Assembly (NCBI GenBank): GCA_964628285.1
Contig: CAZVNP010000016.1
Span: 1-56,264, forward strand
Direction: 5' to 3'
Source: JAPLDP01 sp964628285
Lineage (GTDB): Bacteria; Bacteroidota; Bacteroidia; Bacteroidales; JAGONC01
DNA length: 56,264 nucleotides
In this document: positions 1 through 8,834 of the stretch, one piece after another
Position numbering within the stretch: the first letter of the stretch is position 1
Layout of the letters: each line of letters begins with the position of its first letter
The notes under the pieces: generated by a model
The model's input: the letters and a program-made list of their open reading frames with translations, nothing else
Told to the model about the DNA's origin: nothing
Databases searched by the model: none
Position numbers and translations under genes: made by a program

Positions 1-1379
1 GGTGATAATTCAACGGTTTTATTGAAATCATTAATAGCAAGATCATATTTCTTTAATAAATTGTAGGCAACTCCTCTGTTGTAATAGGCATTCACAAAAT
101 CGGTCCTGACAGCGAGAACCCTGTCGAAGTCACGGATGGCCTCATTGTATTGATTCTTTTTAAGATATGCAATGCCTCTCGAAAAATAGGACATGATGTA
201 ATCAGATGACCTATTCACATAATTATTGGCGTAAGTTAGCTCATCCTTATATATTTTACTTTCTACCAGAGTCTTTGTTATGAATATCCCAAGGACAAGA
301 AAAAGGATACCGAATTGAACAATTTTATTAATTTTAAATGGTTTAACCTGTGCAATGAGTATAAAAGCCCCAAAAGATGCAGGATATAACCAATGATTAT
401 ACACACCTCCTTTAAAAACAACAGGTACCAAAAGAAACATCATGAACCACAGGGCACCCCATAGGGTCATCCTTGAACTAATGGATTTTGATAGAATCAA
501 TATCACGATAATAACAAGAACCAAAGTACCGGTAATCAATGGCCAATGGCCATTTAATTCGAATGGAACGAAAAACCGCCCGAAAAAAATTGTCATTGAC
601 GAAATAGTTTTAATAATTGTTTGGGTCGCGTTTGGTTGTGCAAGATGCACATTACCACTCACAACATAAAATCTGAGAAGATACCAGCCTGCTAATACCG
701 TTATCCAAATAATAGGAAAAATGATTTTCTCAGTCCGCTTATGATTTTCATGCAGTAAAAGATAATATATATAAAGTATAAAAGGCAGGACAATTGCAGA
801 CTCTTTAGTCAGCAAAGCACAAATTAAACAAAACAAATGTAAGATAAACCAATATATCTTATGCTCCCGGAAATAGTTGATACATGTAATTGCCGAGGCA
901 AAAACGAACAGGCTAAGGATAACGTCATTTCGTCCCGGGATCCAGGCCACAGCAAGAACATTCGCCGGATGAACAGCAAAAATCATTGCAAACACAAACG
1001 AGAGAAGCGTATTGATACCTGTTTTAGTAAATAATCGAAATACAAGTAACACGGAAGCCATATGAAATATGACATTACTCAAATGATAAACAAAAGGAGA
1101 TCCTCCTCCGATCAGAGTATCAAACATAAAAGTTATCATCAATAAAGGGCGATAATACCCGACAGCCCTTCCAAGAGTGGAATTTAAGAAATAAGATGGC
1201 AGGTTCGATATGTCTTTCAAAGAATCTAATTTCTGAACAATAAGCCATGTATCATCCATTGGAGAGAATGAATACCAGAACGTTTGAAAATAAACGGCCA
1301 ATGTTAATATGCATAACCAAATATAGGGTTTCCATGAAGAAAGAAAAATCTTTTCATATTTAATATTTAAAGATTTCAT
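1..1379 (-). CDS. GT-C-like multi-pass membrane protein with C-terminal TPR repeats (partial)
   Basis: The reading frame starts at the ATG whose complement is at 1377-1379 and stays open to the left edge, so the C-terminus is missing. It begins MKSLNIKYEKIFLSSWKPYIW and has many hydrophobic segments. The first loop carries SPMDDTW, an acidic DD pair of the kind found in the first extracytoplasmic loop of GT-C glycosyltransferases. HPANVLAVAWIPGRNDV resembles the conserved stretch of TMTC-type proteins. After the last membrane segment come TPR units (SRGIAYLKKNQYNEAIRDFD, then NRGVAYNLLKKYDLAINDFN). This layout fits the TPR-bearing GT-C/TMTC-like family common in Bacteroidota, which is thought to transfer sugars from lipid carriers on the outer face of the inner membrane. 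The substrate is unknown. The next 170 bp upstream are AT-rich with no gene. Confidence 0.75.
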   Translation of the reverse strand, partial: MKSLNIKYEKIFLSSWKPYIWLCILTLAVYFQTFWYSFSPMDDTWLIVQKLDSLKDISNLPSYFLNSTLGRAVGYYRPLLMITFMFDTLIGGGSPFVYHLSNVIFHMASVLLVFRLFTKTGINTLLSFVFAMIFAVHPANVLAVAWIPGRNDVILSLFVFASAITCINYFREHKIYWFILHLFCLICALLTKESAIVLPFILYIYYLLLHENHKRTEKIIFPIIWITVLAGWYLLRFYVVSGNVHLAQPNATQTIIKTISSMTIFFGRFFVPFELNGHWPLITGTLVLVIIVILILSKSISSRMTLWGALWFMMFLLVPVVFKGGVYNHWLYPASFGAFILIAQVKPFKINKIVQFGILFLVLGIFITKTLVESKIYKDELTYANNYVNRSSDYIMSYFSRGIAYLKKNQYNEAIRDFDRVLAVRTDFVNAYYNRGVAYNLLKKYDLAINDFNKTVELS

Positions 1380-1547
1380 CAATATTAAAAAATAATAACT
1401 AAAGATAAATAATAGATAAAATCATTAACAAAAATCTTTTCATAGAATCCGGTTCATCTTAATAAGCGAGGCCTTGATAAGAAAACTTGTAAATTTAGGT
1501 TGAAGGAAATATACGACCCCTGAAGGAGCAGTATGCTCATACAATAG

Positions 1548-1636
1548 CGGAGAAAGAGGGATTCGAACCCCCGGTCCCGAGGTGTCGGGACAACGGTTTT
1601 CAAGACCGCCGCATTCGACCACTCTGCCATTTCTCC
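1548..1636 (-). tRNA. tRNA-Ser (anticodon UGA)
   Basis: The acceptor arms GGAGAAA (1636-1630) and TTTCTCC (1555-1549) pair perfectly, followed by a G discriminator. The anticodon loop reads CTTGAAA, giving anticodon TGA. A long variable arm (about 1575-1590) and a T arm GGTTCGAATCC are present, as expected for class II serine tRNAs. CCA is not encoded. About 89 nt. Confidence 0.95.
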
Positions 1637-1755
1637 GAGACAAAATTACAACTTTTTCAGATTGTTAGCAGACCTCATAAGTATTTTCAGATATATAAAA
1701 CCAAAATGAAATAACACCGGTAACTGCCGGCAGCTCGCCGAAAACTGATTATACC

Positions 1756-1786
1756 TTGACTTCAAGCTATTTTATAAATAATTTTG
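1756..1786 (+). promoter_or_regulatory. Bacteroidota-type promoter for the GWxTD gene
   Basis: TTG at 1756-1758 is followed by a 20-nt spacer and TAATTTTG at 1779-1786, an exact match to the TTG-N19/21-TAnnTTTG promoter known from Bacteroides. Transcription would start near 1793, leaving a leader of about 80-110 nt before the GWxTD gene. Confidence 0.6.
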
Positions 1787-1903
1787 TGTGAGTTTATCTC
1801 GATAAGTTAATTTCAAATATACTATCATTCAGCAACTTTCAACATAATTAATAACATTCTTATAATCAACATGAAGATAAAAATCATCCATGATAAAATC
1901 GCC

Positions 1904-3376
1904 ATGAAAAAAATCCTAATTTGCACAGCCCTGGTCCTGCTAAGTCTGTCACTTACCAAAACCGTATCTGCTACCGGTTTTCAGGCTTACCTGTTTTATT
2001 CAACCTTTTATTCTCCCCAGGACGGACCTTTTATCGAGACTTATTTTTCAGTCGTGGGTAAAAGTGTGCTCTTTGTAAAAACTGAAACCGGTAAGTACCA
2101 GGGTTCAGTCGAGATAACCATGATGTTTAAACAGAATGATATCATCAAAGACTTCAAAAAGTATGAGCTGCGCAGTCCGGAAATTGATGATACCAGCCAT
2201 ATCGATTTTAATTTTATCGACCAGCAACGCTTCGGCCTTCCCAATGGTGATTATGTGTTTGATATGCTCATTGCTGATAAAAACCGCGATATGGTCCCCT
2301 TTATCGTTACCAAGAACATTTCTATTGATTTTCCTGCTGACAGCGTTTCCATTTCGGGTATTGAACTCATCGAATCCTTTAAAACAACTCAAACCCCCAC
2401 TATTTTATCCAAAAGTGGTTACGATCTGGTCCCTTACGTCAGCAATTATTTCCCTGTCAATCTCTCAAAGCTGACTTTTTATGCCGAAGTCTATAACACA
2501 GAGAAAGTACTTGGCAAGGATGAAAAATTCCTGGTGACATATCAGATCAACTCTTTCGAGACAGGTCTGGTCATTCCCAGTTTTGTTCAATATAAAAAGG
2601 AAACAAGCCAACCGGTCAATGTGCTGTTCAGCGAGTTTAATATTTCCACTTTACCTACCGGAAATTATAACCTCGTCATACAGATCAGGGATAAAAACAA
2701 CCAGCTTCTCACCTCCAATGAAGTTTTCTTTCAGCGCAATAATCCGACCATCCAAATGAACCTGACCGATATTTCAGGCATCGATATCACCAATACGTTC
2801 GTTTCGGCCATTACAGATCAGGATACCCTTAAAGAGTATATCCGTACCCTATGCCCCATTTCCTCCCAGATGGAATTGACATTGGCCACTAAGCTTCTGA
2901 AGACAGGAACCATGGTTGACATGCAGCGTTTCTTTCTTAACTTTTGGTTGACGCGTGATAATCTGCAACCGGAAGAGGCATGGATAAAATACAATAACGA
3001 AGTTAAAAAAGCTAATGCGGCATTCTCTACCGTTAACAGAAAAGGCTATGCCACCGACCGGGGAAGAATATTTCTCAAATATGGGCCTCCAAATGCCATC
3101 GCCGAAAGCTATTATGAGCCCAATGCCTATCCCTATGAGATTTGGCATTACTACGTGTTAAACGATCAAAGAAACAGGAAATTCGTTTTTTACACACGCG
3201 AGCTGGCAACAAATGACTTCATGCTGATCCATTCCGATGCCATCGGTGAGATAAACAATTCGCAATGGCAATTTGTGATACACGAGAGAGGCAACGCACC
3301 TCACAGTGTCGATCAGGACGAAATGGAAAACCATTGGGGAAGTAAGGTGCACGATTATTATGATATCCCACGATAA
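1904..3376 (+). CDS. GWxTD domain-containing secreted protein
   Basis: A hydrophobic signal sequence follows MKKIL, and for that reason I prefer the ATG at 1904. The ATG at 1871 in the same frame would add 11 residues. The C-terminal part contains GYATDRGRIFLKYGPP (about residue 380), a Tyr variant of the GWxTD motif (normally G-W-x-T-D-R-G-R-V-x-x-x-Y-G-P-P), followed by YEIWHYY, as usual in this family. GWxTD proteins are exported proteins of Bacteroidota and related phyla with no established biochemical role. The middle of the protein (roughly residues 100-330) looks beta-rich and has no family I can name. The gene has its own promoter at 1756-1786 and is followed after 26 bp by an acyltransferase on the same strand. 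Confidence 0.85.
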   Translation: MKKILICTALVLLSLSLTKTVSATGFQAYLFYSTFYSPQDGPFIETYFSVVGKSVLFVKTETGKYQGSVEITMMFKQNDIIKDFKKYELRSPEIDDTSHIDFNFIDQQRFGLPNGDYVFDMLIADKNRDMVPFIVTKNISIDFPADSVSISGIELIESFKTTQTPTILSKSGYDLVPYVSNYFPVNLSKLTFYAEVYNTEKVLGKDEKFLVTYQINSFETGLVIPSFVQYKKETSQPVNVLFSEFNISTLPTGNYNLVIQIRDKNNQLLTSNEVFFQRNNPTIQMNLTDISGIDITNTFVSAITDQDTLKEYIRTLCPISSQMELTLATKLLKTGTMVDMQRFFLNFWLTRDNLQPEEAWIKYNNEVKKANAAFSTVNRKGYATDRGRIFLKYGPPNAIAESYYEPNAYPYEIWHYYVLNDQRNRKFVFYTRELATNDFMLIHSDAIGEINNSQWQFVIHERGNAPHSVDQDEMENHWGSKVHDYYDIPR

Positions 3377-3402
3377 TCGACTTTATCCCATCTTCATTTT
3401 CT

Positions 3403-4362
3403 TTGCTGGCTGACATATCCGGATTTCACCGTATTTTTACAATCTTAAATAAATTTTTCCGGATGTTTATCGTCTATTTTTTATTCTCTGGAATAGCATG
3501 GATTATTTCTCTCCTCCCCTTTCCCCTGCTGTATCTTTTTTCGGATATTTTGCGTTTTTTCCTTCAGCATATTTTCAGATACCGGAGAAAAGTGGTGTAT
3601 TCCAATTTGAATGCATGTTTTTATGAAACACTCGAAACAAAGGCCATCCGTGAGATCGCCGGAAAATATTACCGTAATCTTGCCGATGTGGTTACGGAGA
3701 TTGTTAAAACCCGCCATCTGACGGAGCGACAATTATTAAAACGATTCAGGATCACTAATGCCGAAATTATAGAAGAACTGTACCGTCACAATAAAAGTAT
3801 CCTGGCTTTCATGGGGCACTGTGGCAACTGGGAATGGATGCCGGCAGCTTTTCATTATTATTTCAGGGATAAATACATGGGGCTGGCTGTAGTTAAACCC
3901 TTGTCAGATGCTTTTTTTCAGCGATACATAACCGGACTCAGAAGCCGTTTTCTCCTCCATGCCGAACTGGTTCCTTTTAAACAGACTTTCAGGACACTGG
4001 TTAACTATAAGGATGAACTCACTATAACTTATATTGCTGGTGATCAGACGCCTCACAAAGATGAGATCAATTATTGGACGACATTTTTAGGGCAAGAAAC
4101 TGCTTTTTTTCTCGGGACAGAAAAAATGGCGAAGGCGCTGAATTCTGCAGTGGTCTTTCTTGATATTCAAAGAAACGGCAGAGGTCATTATGAGGTGACC
4201 GTCAGTCTTATCTCCGATGATCCCGTCTCAGTGCCAGACCATGTCATCACCAGAATATTTGTTCATGAGCTGGAACAGGCCATATACAGGCATCCCGATA
4301 ATTGGCTTTGGTCACACAGACGTTGGAAATATCACAGGGAGCATCATCAAACTGTTAATTAA
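3403..4362 (+). CDS. LpxL/HtrB-family lysophospholipid (lipid A) acyltransferase
   Basis: The protein carries MGHCGNWEW (His at about residue 139), the HxxxxE/NWE catalytic motif of the LpxL/HtrB/LpxM family. Further on are GDQTPHKDE and FFLGTEKMAKALNSAVVF, the second conserved block of these enzymes. A hydrophobic N-terminal segment (about residues 22-45) would anchor it in the inner membrane. Family members add a secondary acyl chain to lipid A precursors or ornithine lipids, using acyl-ACP. An internal start at the Met near 3463 is possible, because the first 20 residues are atypical. It sits between the GWxTD gene and a GT2 gene on the same strand, so a role in envelope lipid or glycan assembly is plausible. 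Confidence 0.88.
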   Translation: MLADISGFHRIFTILNKFFRMFIVYFLFSGIAWIISLLPFPLLYLFSDILRFFLQHIFRYRRKVVYSNLNACFYETLETKAIREIAGKYYRNLADVVTEIVKTRHLTERQLLKRFRITNAEIIEELYRHNKSILAFMGHCGNWEWMPAAFHYYFRDKYMGLAVVKPLSDAFFQRYITGLRSRFLLHAELVPFKQTFRTLVNYKDELTITYIAGDQTPHKDEINYWTTFLGQETAFFLGTEKMAKALNSAVVFLDIQRNGRGHYEVTVSLISDDPVSVPDHVITRIFVHELEQAIYRHPDNWLWSHRRWKYHREHHQTVN

Positions 4363-4428
4363 ATCATAGCCCGCTTCCGGGGATATATATTTTAACTATT
4401 TTAGCCACTTAATCTTCAAATCAACCTG

Positions 4429-5451
4429 GTGCCGAAGACAGCCGTCGTTATATTGAACTGGAACGGAAGTAAATTTCTTCAGCAATTTCTTCACGGTATC
4501 ATTCAGAACAGCAAGAATGTGGCTGACGTAATTATAGCTGATAATGCCTCTACTGATGGTTCCATAGAATTCCTTCGAAAAGAATTCCCTGACCTGACTG
4601 TTATCCGGAACAGCAGGAATGAAGGTTTTTCGAAAGGCTATAACGAAGCGCTCAGATTGATACAGGCTGATTATTACATCCTTCTCAACTCCGACATTGA
4701 AGTCACCCCGGGTTGGATTACTCCTTTGATAACAATGATGGAACGCGACAAAAGCATAGCTATCTGTCAACCCAAGATCAAATCCTATTCTGAACGCGAA
4801 AAATTTGAATATGCGGGTGCCGCCGGAGGATTTATCGATAAGTTCGGTTATCCTTTCTGCAGGGGACGTCTGTTTCAATCCCTTGAAACCGATCATGGAC
4901 AGTATGATCAGGAAGCCGAAATCTTTTGGGCCACAGGAGCATGTATGGCTGTCAGAGCCAGCAATTTTAAACAGCTTGACGGCTTCGATGACGATTTTTT
5001 TGCTCATATGGAGGAGATAGACCTCTGCTGGCGAGCAAAAAACCAGGGGATTAAGATCATGTACTGCCCTCACTCCGAAGTCTTTCATATTGGAGCCGGC
5101 ACACTACCGAGAAAATCAGCTCTGAAAACCTACCTGAATATCCGAAACAACATCATGATGTTGTATAAAAACCTGCCCCGCAAACGCCTTTATATCGTTT
5201 TAGGATTACGATGCATTCTGGATATGATGGCTGCATTGAAATTTCTTGTTGACGGAGGGATAAAGGATTTCTGGGCTGTTTTCAGAGCTTATTGGTCTTT
5301 TTATTCCAGGATCAGAAGACATTATCGCAAAAGAAAAAAACTATATCATGGTAATGTTTCCAATATTTACAGGGGTAGTATTGTCATTGAATATTTTATA
5401 AAGCGGAAAAAAAGATTTACGGAATTAGATCCTTCCCGGTTTTCTACCTGA
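4429..5451 (+). CDS. Family 2 glycosyltransferase
   Basis: The gene starts at a GTG (4429); an in-frame TAG at 4402 and the lack of an ATG before the domain leave no better choice. The GT-A fold motifs are clear: VVILNWNG at the N-terminus, DNASTDGS (about residue 37), NSDIEV (the DxD-like metal site) and EEIDLCWR (about residue 195), which carries the putative catalytic acid. This pattern fits rhamnosyltransferase-like GT2 enzymes that transfer a sugar from a nucleotide donor to a cell-surface glycan. It has no export signal, and the C-terminal segments (about residues 245-290) may associate with the membrane. The acceptor and donor cannot be read from the sequence. A hairpin overlaps the stop codon. 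Confidence 0.9.
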   Translation: MPKTAVVILNWNGSKFLQQFLHGIIQNSKNVADVIIADNASTDGSIEFLRKEFPDLTVIRNSRNEGFSKGYNEALRLIQADYYILLNSDIEVTPGWITPLITMMERDKSIAICQPKIKSYSEREKFEYAGAAGGFIDKFGYPFCRGRLFQSLETDHGQYDQEAEIFWATGACMAVRASNFKQLDGFDDDFFAHMEEIDLCWRAKNQGIKIMYCPHSEVFHIGAGTLPRKSALKTYLNIRNNIMMLYKNLPRKRLYIVLGLRCILDMMAALKFLVDGGIKDFWAVFRAYWSFYSRIRRHYRKRKKLYHGNVSNIYRGSIVIEYFIKRKKRFTELDPSRFST

Positions 5452-5466
5452 TCATATCAGGTTTTC
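5446..5466 (+). terminator. Hairpin terminator overlapping the GT2 stop codon
   Basis: ACCTGAT (5446-5452) and ATCAGGT (5456-5462) form a perfect 7-bp stem with a 3-nt loop, followed by TTTTC and further T-rich sequence. The TGA stop of the glycosyltransferase (5449-5451) lies inside the stem. Confidence 0.5.
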
Positions 5467-5510
5467 AATTGTTTTTGTAACTTCATGCCTCCAAATGCCA
5501 GGATCTAAAT

Positions 5511-6200
5511 ATGGATACAAGCCGTTCCGCTATTCTCAGTGAAAACTTTAAAGAGGCCCTCGCAGATTATTCCCAGTGGCTTGAGAAAAATTATCCCCAA
5601 AAAACGATTCTTAAACTCGTCGGCGACCGTTATGCGCTCAGCGGTATTCAAAGGGCCTTGCTTTACCGTGGCATAGCGGTCGAAAATCAAAACGGAAAAA
5701 GAATAAAAAAGCTTACCGGTGAAGAGGGAGTGAAACGACAGATCATGCACATTGACGGCTATAATGTTCTGATTACCATCGGCAGCTATCTGAACGGCAA
5801 CACGGTGTTCATCGGTACTGACGGGTTGTTGCGTGACACCACCGAATCGCATGGAAAATTATTCAAAGCCGTCATCATAAATAAGACGTTGGATTTACTC
5901 ATCATATACCTGCAACATCTTTCCATAACCTCGGCATTTTTTTATATTGACAGCCCGGTGAAAGGCAGTGATGACATCTTCAGGTCCGTCAACACCCGGT
6001 TGCATGAAAGCAATATCAGCGGGAAAGCCCTGCTTTATGAGTCGCCTGATTATTATATCAAGACTGCCTCGAAAGGTATTATTGCTTCATCAGATACGGG
6101 CATTGTTGATTCATCAGCGTTAAAGATTTTTGATCTTTCATACCATTGCCTGTGCTATCATTTTCATCCCGATTTTATTGATCTCCGGAATTTGTTTTAA
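5511..6200 (+). CDS. DUF434 (with DUF5616-like C-terminal part) protein
   Basis: Residues about 15-55 match the DUF434 pattern: ALADYSQWLEKNYPQ followed by ILKLVGDRYALSGIQRALLYRG. The rest resembles the DUF5616 partner domain (HIDGYNVLITIGSYLNG, then GTDGLLRDTTESHGK), a fold with conserved acidic residues. This two-domain protein occurs in archaea and anaerobic bacteria, and its function is not established. The conserved Asp residues in DGYN and DGLLRD could form a metal-dependent nuclease-like or phosphotransfer site, but that is inference. There is no signal peptide, so it is probably cytoplasmic. Its 3' end overlaps the start of the promoter for the TPP riboswitch downstream. Confidence 0.75.
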   Translation: MDTSRSAILSENFKEALADYSQWLEKNYPQKTILKLVGDRYALSGIQRALLYRGIAVENQNGKRIKKLTGEEGVKRQIMHIDGYNVLITIGSYLNGNTVFIGTDGLLRDTTESHGKLFKAVIINKTLDLLIIYLQHLSITSAFFYIDSPVKGSDDIFRSVNTRLHESNISGKALLYESPDYYIKTASKGIIASSDTGIVDSSALKIFDLSYHCLCYHFHPDFIDLRNLF

Positions 6201-6221
6201 CAAAAATAGATTATATCTTTG
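6191..6221 (+). promoter_or_regulatory. Promoter of the TPP-riboswitch transcript
   Basis: TTTG (6191-6194), a 19-nt spacer and TATCTTTG (6214-6221) match the Bacteroidota TTG-N19/21-TAnnTTTG promoter. The predicted start, about 7 nt downstream (about 6228), falls on the first bases of the riboswitch P1 stem. Confidence 0.7.
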
Positions 6222-6226
6222 TATCA

Positions 6227-6308
6227 CTATTTCCTTATGGGGGTGCCCTTACGGGCTGAGATTATACTCATTGAACCTGATCCGGGTAATGCCGGCGAAG
6301 GGAAGTAG
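6227..6308 (+). ncRNA. TPP riboswitch (THI element)
   Basis: The conserved TPP-aptamer core is present: GGGGGTGCCC, GGGCTGAGA, then ACCTGATCCGGGTAATGCC and GGCGAAGGGAAG. CTATTTCC (6227-6234) pairs over 8 bp (one T-G pair) with GGAAGTAG (6301-6308) to close P1. It binds thiamin pyrophosphate and normally turns off the downstream gene. About 60 nt separate the aptamer from the receptor start codon, and I see no strong terminator hairpin with a U-run there. Control of translation start is therefore more likely than termination (inference). Confidence 0.96.
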
Positions 6309-6368
6309 ATTAACATTGCAGGCACCATCATCCTGTGCTATCCATGTTTAATCGAAACAATCTGAAAA

Positions 6369-8771
6369 ATGAAAAAAATTACCGTTCTTTTTGTCATTGT
6401 GGTCATGACACCTGTTCTTGCTTTCTCACAATACAGCATTGAGGGCAGGGTAACCGACCAGACCACCGGAGAAACCCTTTCAGGGGCTCACATCGTCGTG
6501 AATGGAACATTCCTGACCACGATATCCGATCCTGATGGATTATATAAAATATCCAACCTGAAAAAAGGGACCTATGACCTTATGGTCAGTTATATCGGGT
6601 ACAAAACACAACACATTGAGGTTCAGCTCGACCATTCCTTAACCCTCAACATTCAGATGATACCCTCACCTATTACAGAAGAAACGGTGATCATCAAAGC
6701 TACGCGGGCAAATGAAAAAATACCGGAGACGTATACCAATGTCACACGTAAAGAGATCAATGAGGTCAATCTTGGTAAGGATATGCCTTTTATACTTAGT
6801 ATGACGCCCTCGTTGACCATGACCTCCGATGCCGGTAACGATATCGGATATTCAGCCATACAGATCAGGGGAACAGACATCACCAGGATCAACGTCACTA
6901 TCAATGGGGTGCCGCTCAATGACGCCGAATCACAGGATGTTTACTGGGTCGATCTGCCCGATCTGGCCACCTCGGTACAGGATATTCAGATTCAACGTGG
7001 TGTCGGCACGTCAACCAATGGCGATGCGGCCTTTGGAGCAAGCGTCAATATCCAGACCGCCGTGCTTCATCCTGAACCTTATGCCAACCTGGATAACAAT
7101 CTGGGATCCTTTCATTCGGTGAGGAACAGTCTGACTGCCGGGACAGGCCTCATAAAAGATAAATTTGCCTTCGACACCCGGTTATCCAGGATCACCTCTG
7201 CCGGATACATCGACAGGGCATCATCCGACCTCCGCTCCTATTTTCTTACCGGAGGGTACTACGGCAACAAGACCATTCTGAAAATCAATGTGTTCTCAGG
7301 CCTGGAGAAAACCTATCAGGCCTGGGGTGGCGTGCCTTCCAATGTCATCGATACCAACAGAACATATAATCCCGAAGGTGAATATATAAACAACGAGGGA
7401 AAAATAGACTACTATGATAACCAAACCGATAACTATAAGCAGGATCATGTCCAGGTGGTGCTATCCCAGGAGATCGGTCACTATTTTATCTTTAATCTCA
7501 CCCTCCATCATACCCATGGTATAGGCTATTACGAGAGCTATATGACCGATCAGAAACTCAGCTCTTATGGACCGGGTATCTTTATCGCTGACAGTGGAGT
7601 TGCACGGTCGGATCTCATCCGCCAGAAATGGCTCGACAATCTGTTCAGCGGTTGCGTATTTTCGATTCTTTACAATGATCATAAACGAACATCCCTTACC
7701 CTGGGAGGTTCATGGAACACTTATGACGGTGAACATTACGGTCATGTTATCTGGGCCAGGGATGCCATAGTCAGGGACAAGGAAATAAAGTATTACTCCG
7801 ATACAGGAGATAAAACCGACGGTAATATTTTCGCAAAGATGGAATACACCCTCGCAACAAAACTCAACCTTTACGGCGACGTACAATTCCGAAATATTGA
7901 GTACAAGCTTAAAGGGACTGATGATAAATTAAGAAATGTGACTCAAAGTCACCGGTATACCTTTTTCAATCCCAAATTGGGTCTGATCTATACGATCACA
8001 GATAAACACAAAGCCTATTTCTCCTTTGGTATAGCCAACAGAGAGCCCAACAGGAGAAACTACCTTGATGCAGATTCAAGCCGGCAACCTTCACCTGAAC
8101 GCCTCAATGATTTTGAATTGGGTTATCAATTCTCTCTGCCGCACTTTAAGCTGGGAGTAAACCTTTATTACATGGATTACAATGACCAACTGGTTCTCAC
8201 AGGGGAGATCAACAATGTCGGCGATCCCATCATGGTCAACGTACCCAAGAGCTATCGGGCAGGCATAGAGACCACGGCAGGTGCCTATATATTGAAAAAT
8301 CTGCAATGGAATGCTAATGCCAGCTTCAGCCGTAATAAAATACTGGATTTCACCGAGTATATCGACAATTGGGATACCGGCGGTCAGGATTCGAAATTCC
8401 TTGGCACGACGGATTTATCTTTCTCACCCGATCTGATCATTAACAACATCTTTAATTATGAACCTCTTAAAAACCTGAATTTTATCCTGAGTTCCAAATA
8501 TGTCGGCAAACAGTATATAGATAACACATCCAGTAATCACCGGAAATTGGATCCCTATTTTATAAACAATCTGATCATCCGTTATGACATTAAAACCACT
8601 ATAATAAAAAACATAGGGATATCATTTATGATCAACAATCTGTTCAGCGCAAAATATGAGGCCAATGCCTGGATATACCGTTATATTTACGAAGGCAAAG
8701 AACAATACATGGATGGTTATTTCCCACAGGCCGGCATTAACTTCATGGCAGGATTGAACCTTCAATTCTGA
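6369..8771 (+). CDS. TonB-dependent outer membrane receptor, probable thiamin(-precursor) transporter
   Basis: An 800-aa protein with signal peptide (cut after AFS), a CarboxypepD-regulatory-like domain (about 20-105: IEGRVTDQTTGETLSGAHIVV) and a plug domain (about 115-235, with IQIRGTDITRINVTINGVPLND and VQDIQIQRGVGTSTNG). A 22-strand-type barrel follows, ending in an aromatic residue (LNLQF). The fold says TonB-dependent uptake across the outer membrane. The substrate assignment rests on the TPP riboswitch 60 nt upstream, which controls known or predicted thiamin outer-membrane receptors in Bacteroides. No inner-membrane thiamin transporter or thiamin pyrophosphokinase is adjacent, so that step must be encoded elsewhere. 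Confidence 0.88.
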   Translation: MKKITVLFVIVVMTPVLAFSQYSIEGRVTDQTTGETLSGAHIVVNGTFLTTISDPDGLYKISNLKKGTYDLMVSYIGYKTQHIEVQLDHSLTLNIQMIPSPITEETVIIKATRANEKIPETYTNVTRKEINEVNLGKDMPFILSMTPSLTMTSDAGNDIGYSAIQIRGTDITRINVTINGVPLNDAESQDVYWVDLPDLATSVQDIQIQRGVGTSTNGDAAFGASVNIQTAVLHPEPYANLDNNLGSFHSVRNSLTAGTGLIKDKFAFDTRLSRITSAGYIDRASSDLRSYFLTGGYYGNKTILKINVFSGLEKTYQAWGGVPSNVIDTNRTYNPEGEYINNEGKIDYYDNQTDNYKQDHVQVVLSQEIGHYFIFNLTLHHTHGIGYYESYMTDQKLSSYGPGIFIADSGVARSDLIRQKWLDNLFSGCVFSILYNDHKRTSLTLGGSWNTYDGEHYGHVIWARDAIVRDKEIKYYSDTGDKTDGNIFAKMEYTLATKLNLYGDVQFRNIEYKLKGTDDKLRNVTQSHRYTFFNPKLGLIYTITDKHKAYFSFGIANREPNRRNYLDADSSRQPSPERLNDFELGYQFSLPHFKLGVNLYYMDYNDQLVLTGEINNVGDPIMVNVPKSYRAGIETTAGAYILKNLQWNANASFSRNKILDFTEYIDNWDTGGQDSKFLGTTDLSFSPDLIINNIFNYEPLKNLNFILSSKYVGKQYIDNTSSNHRKLDPYFINNLIIRYDIKTTIIKNIGISFMINNLFSAKYEANAWIYRYIYEGKEQYMDGYFPQAGINFMAGLNLQF

Positions 8772-8834
8772 TTTCAGCGGACAATTTTTTTACATTTGCA
8801 TTCGATTCTGCACCTTAGCAAAAAAAATCGTATT

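Noticed and set aside
1440..1643. 67-codon minus-strand ORF across the tRNA
   Set aside because: It runs through tRNA-Ser(UGA); the tRNA structure explains the sequence and the frame has no protein similarity.
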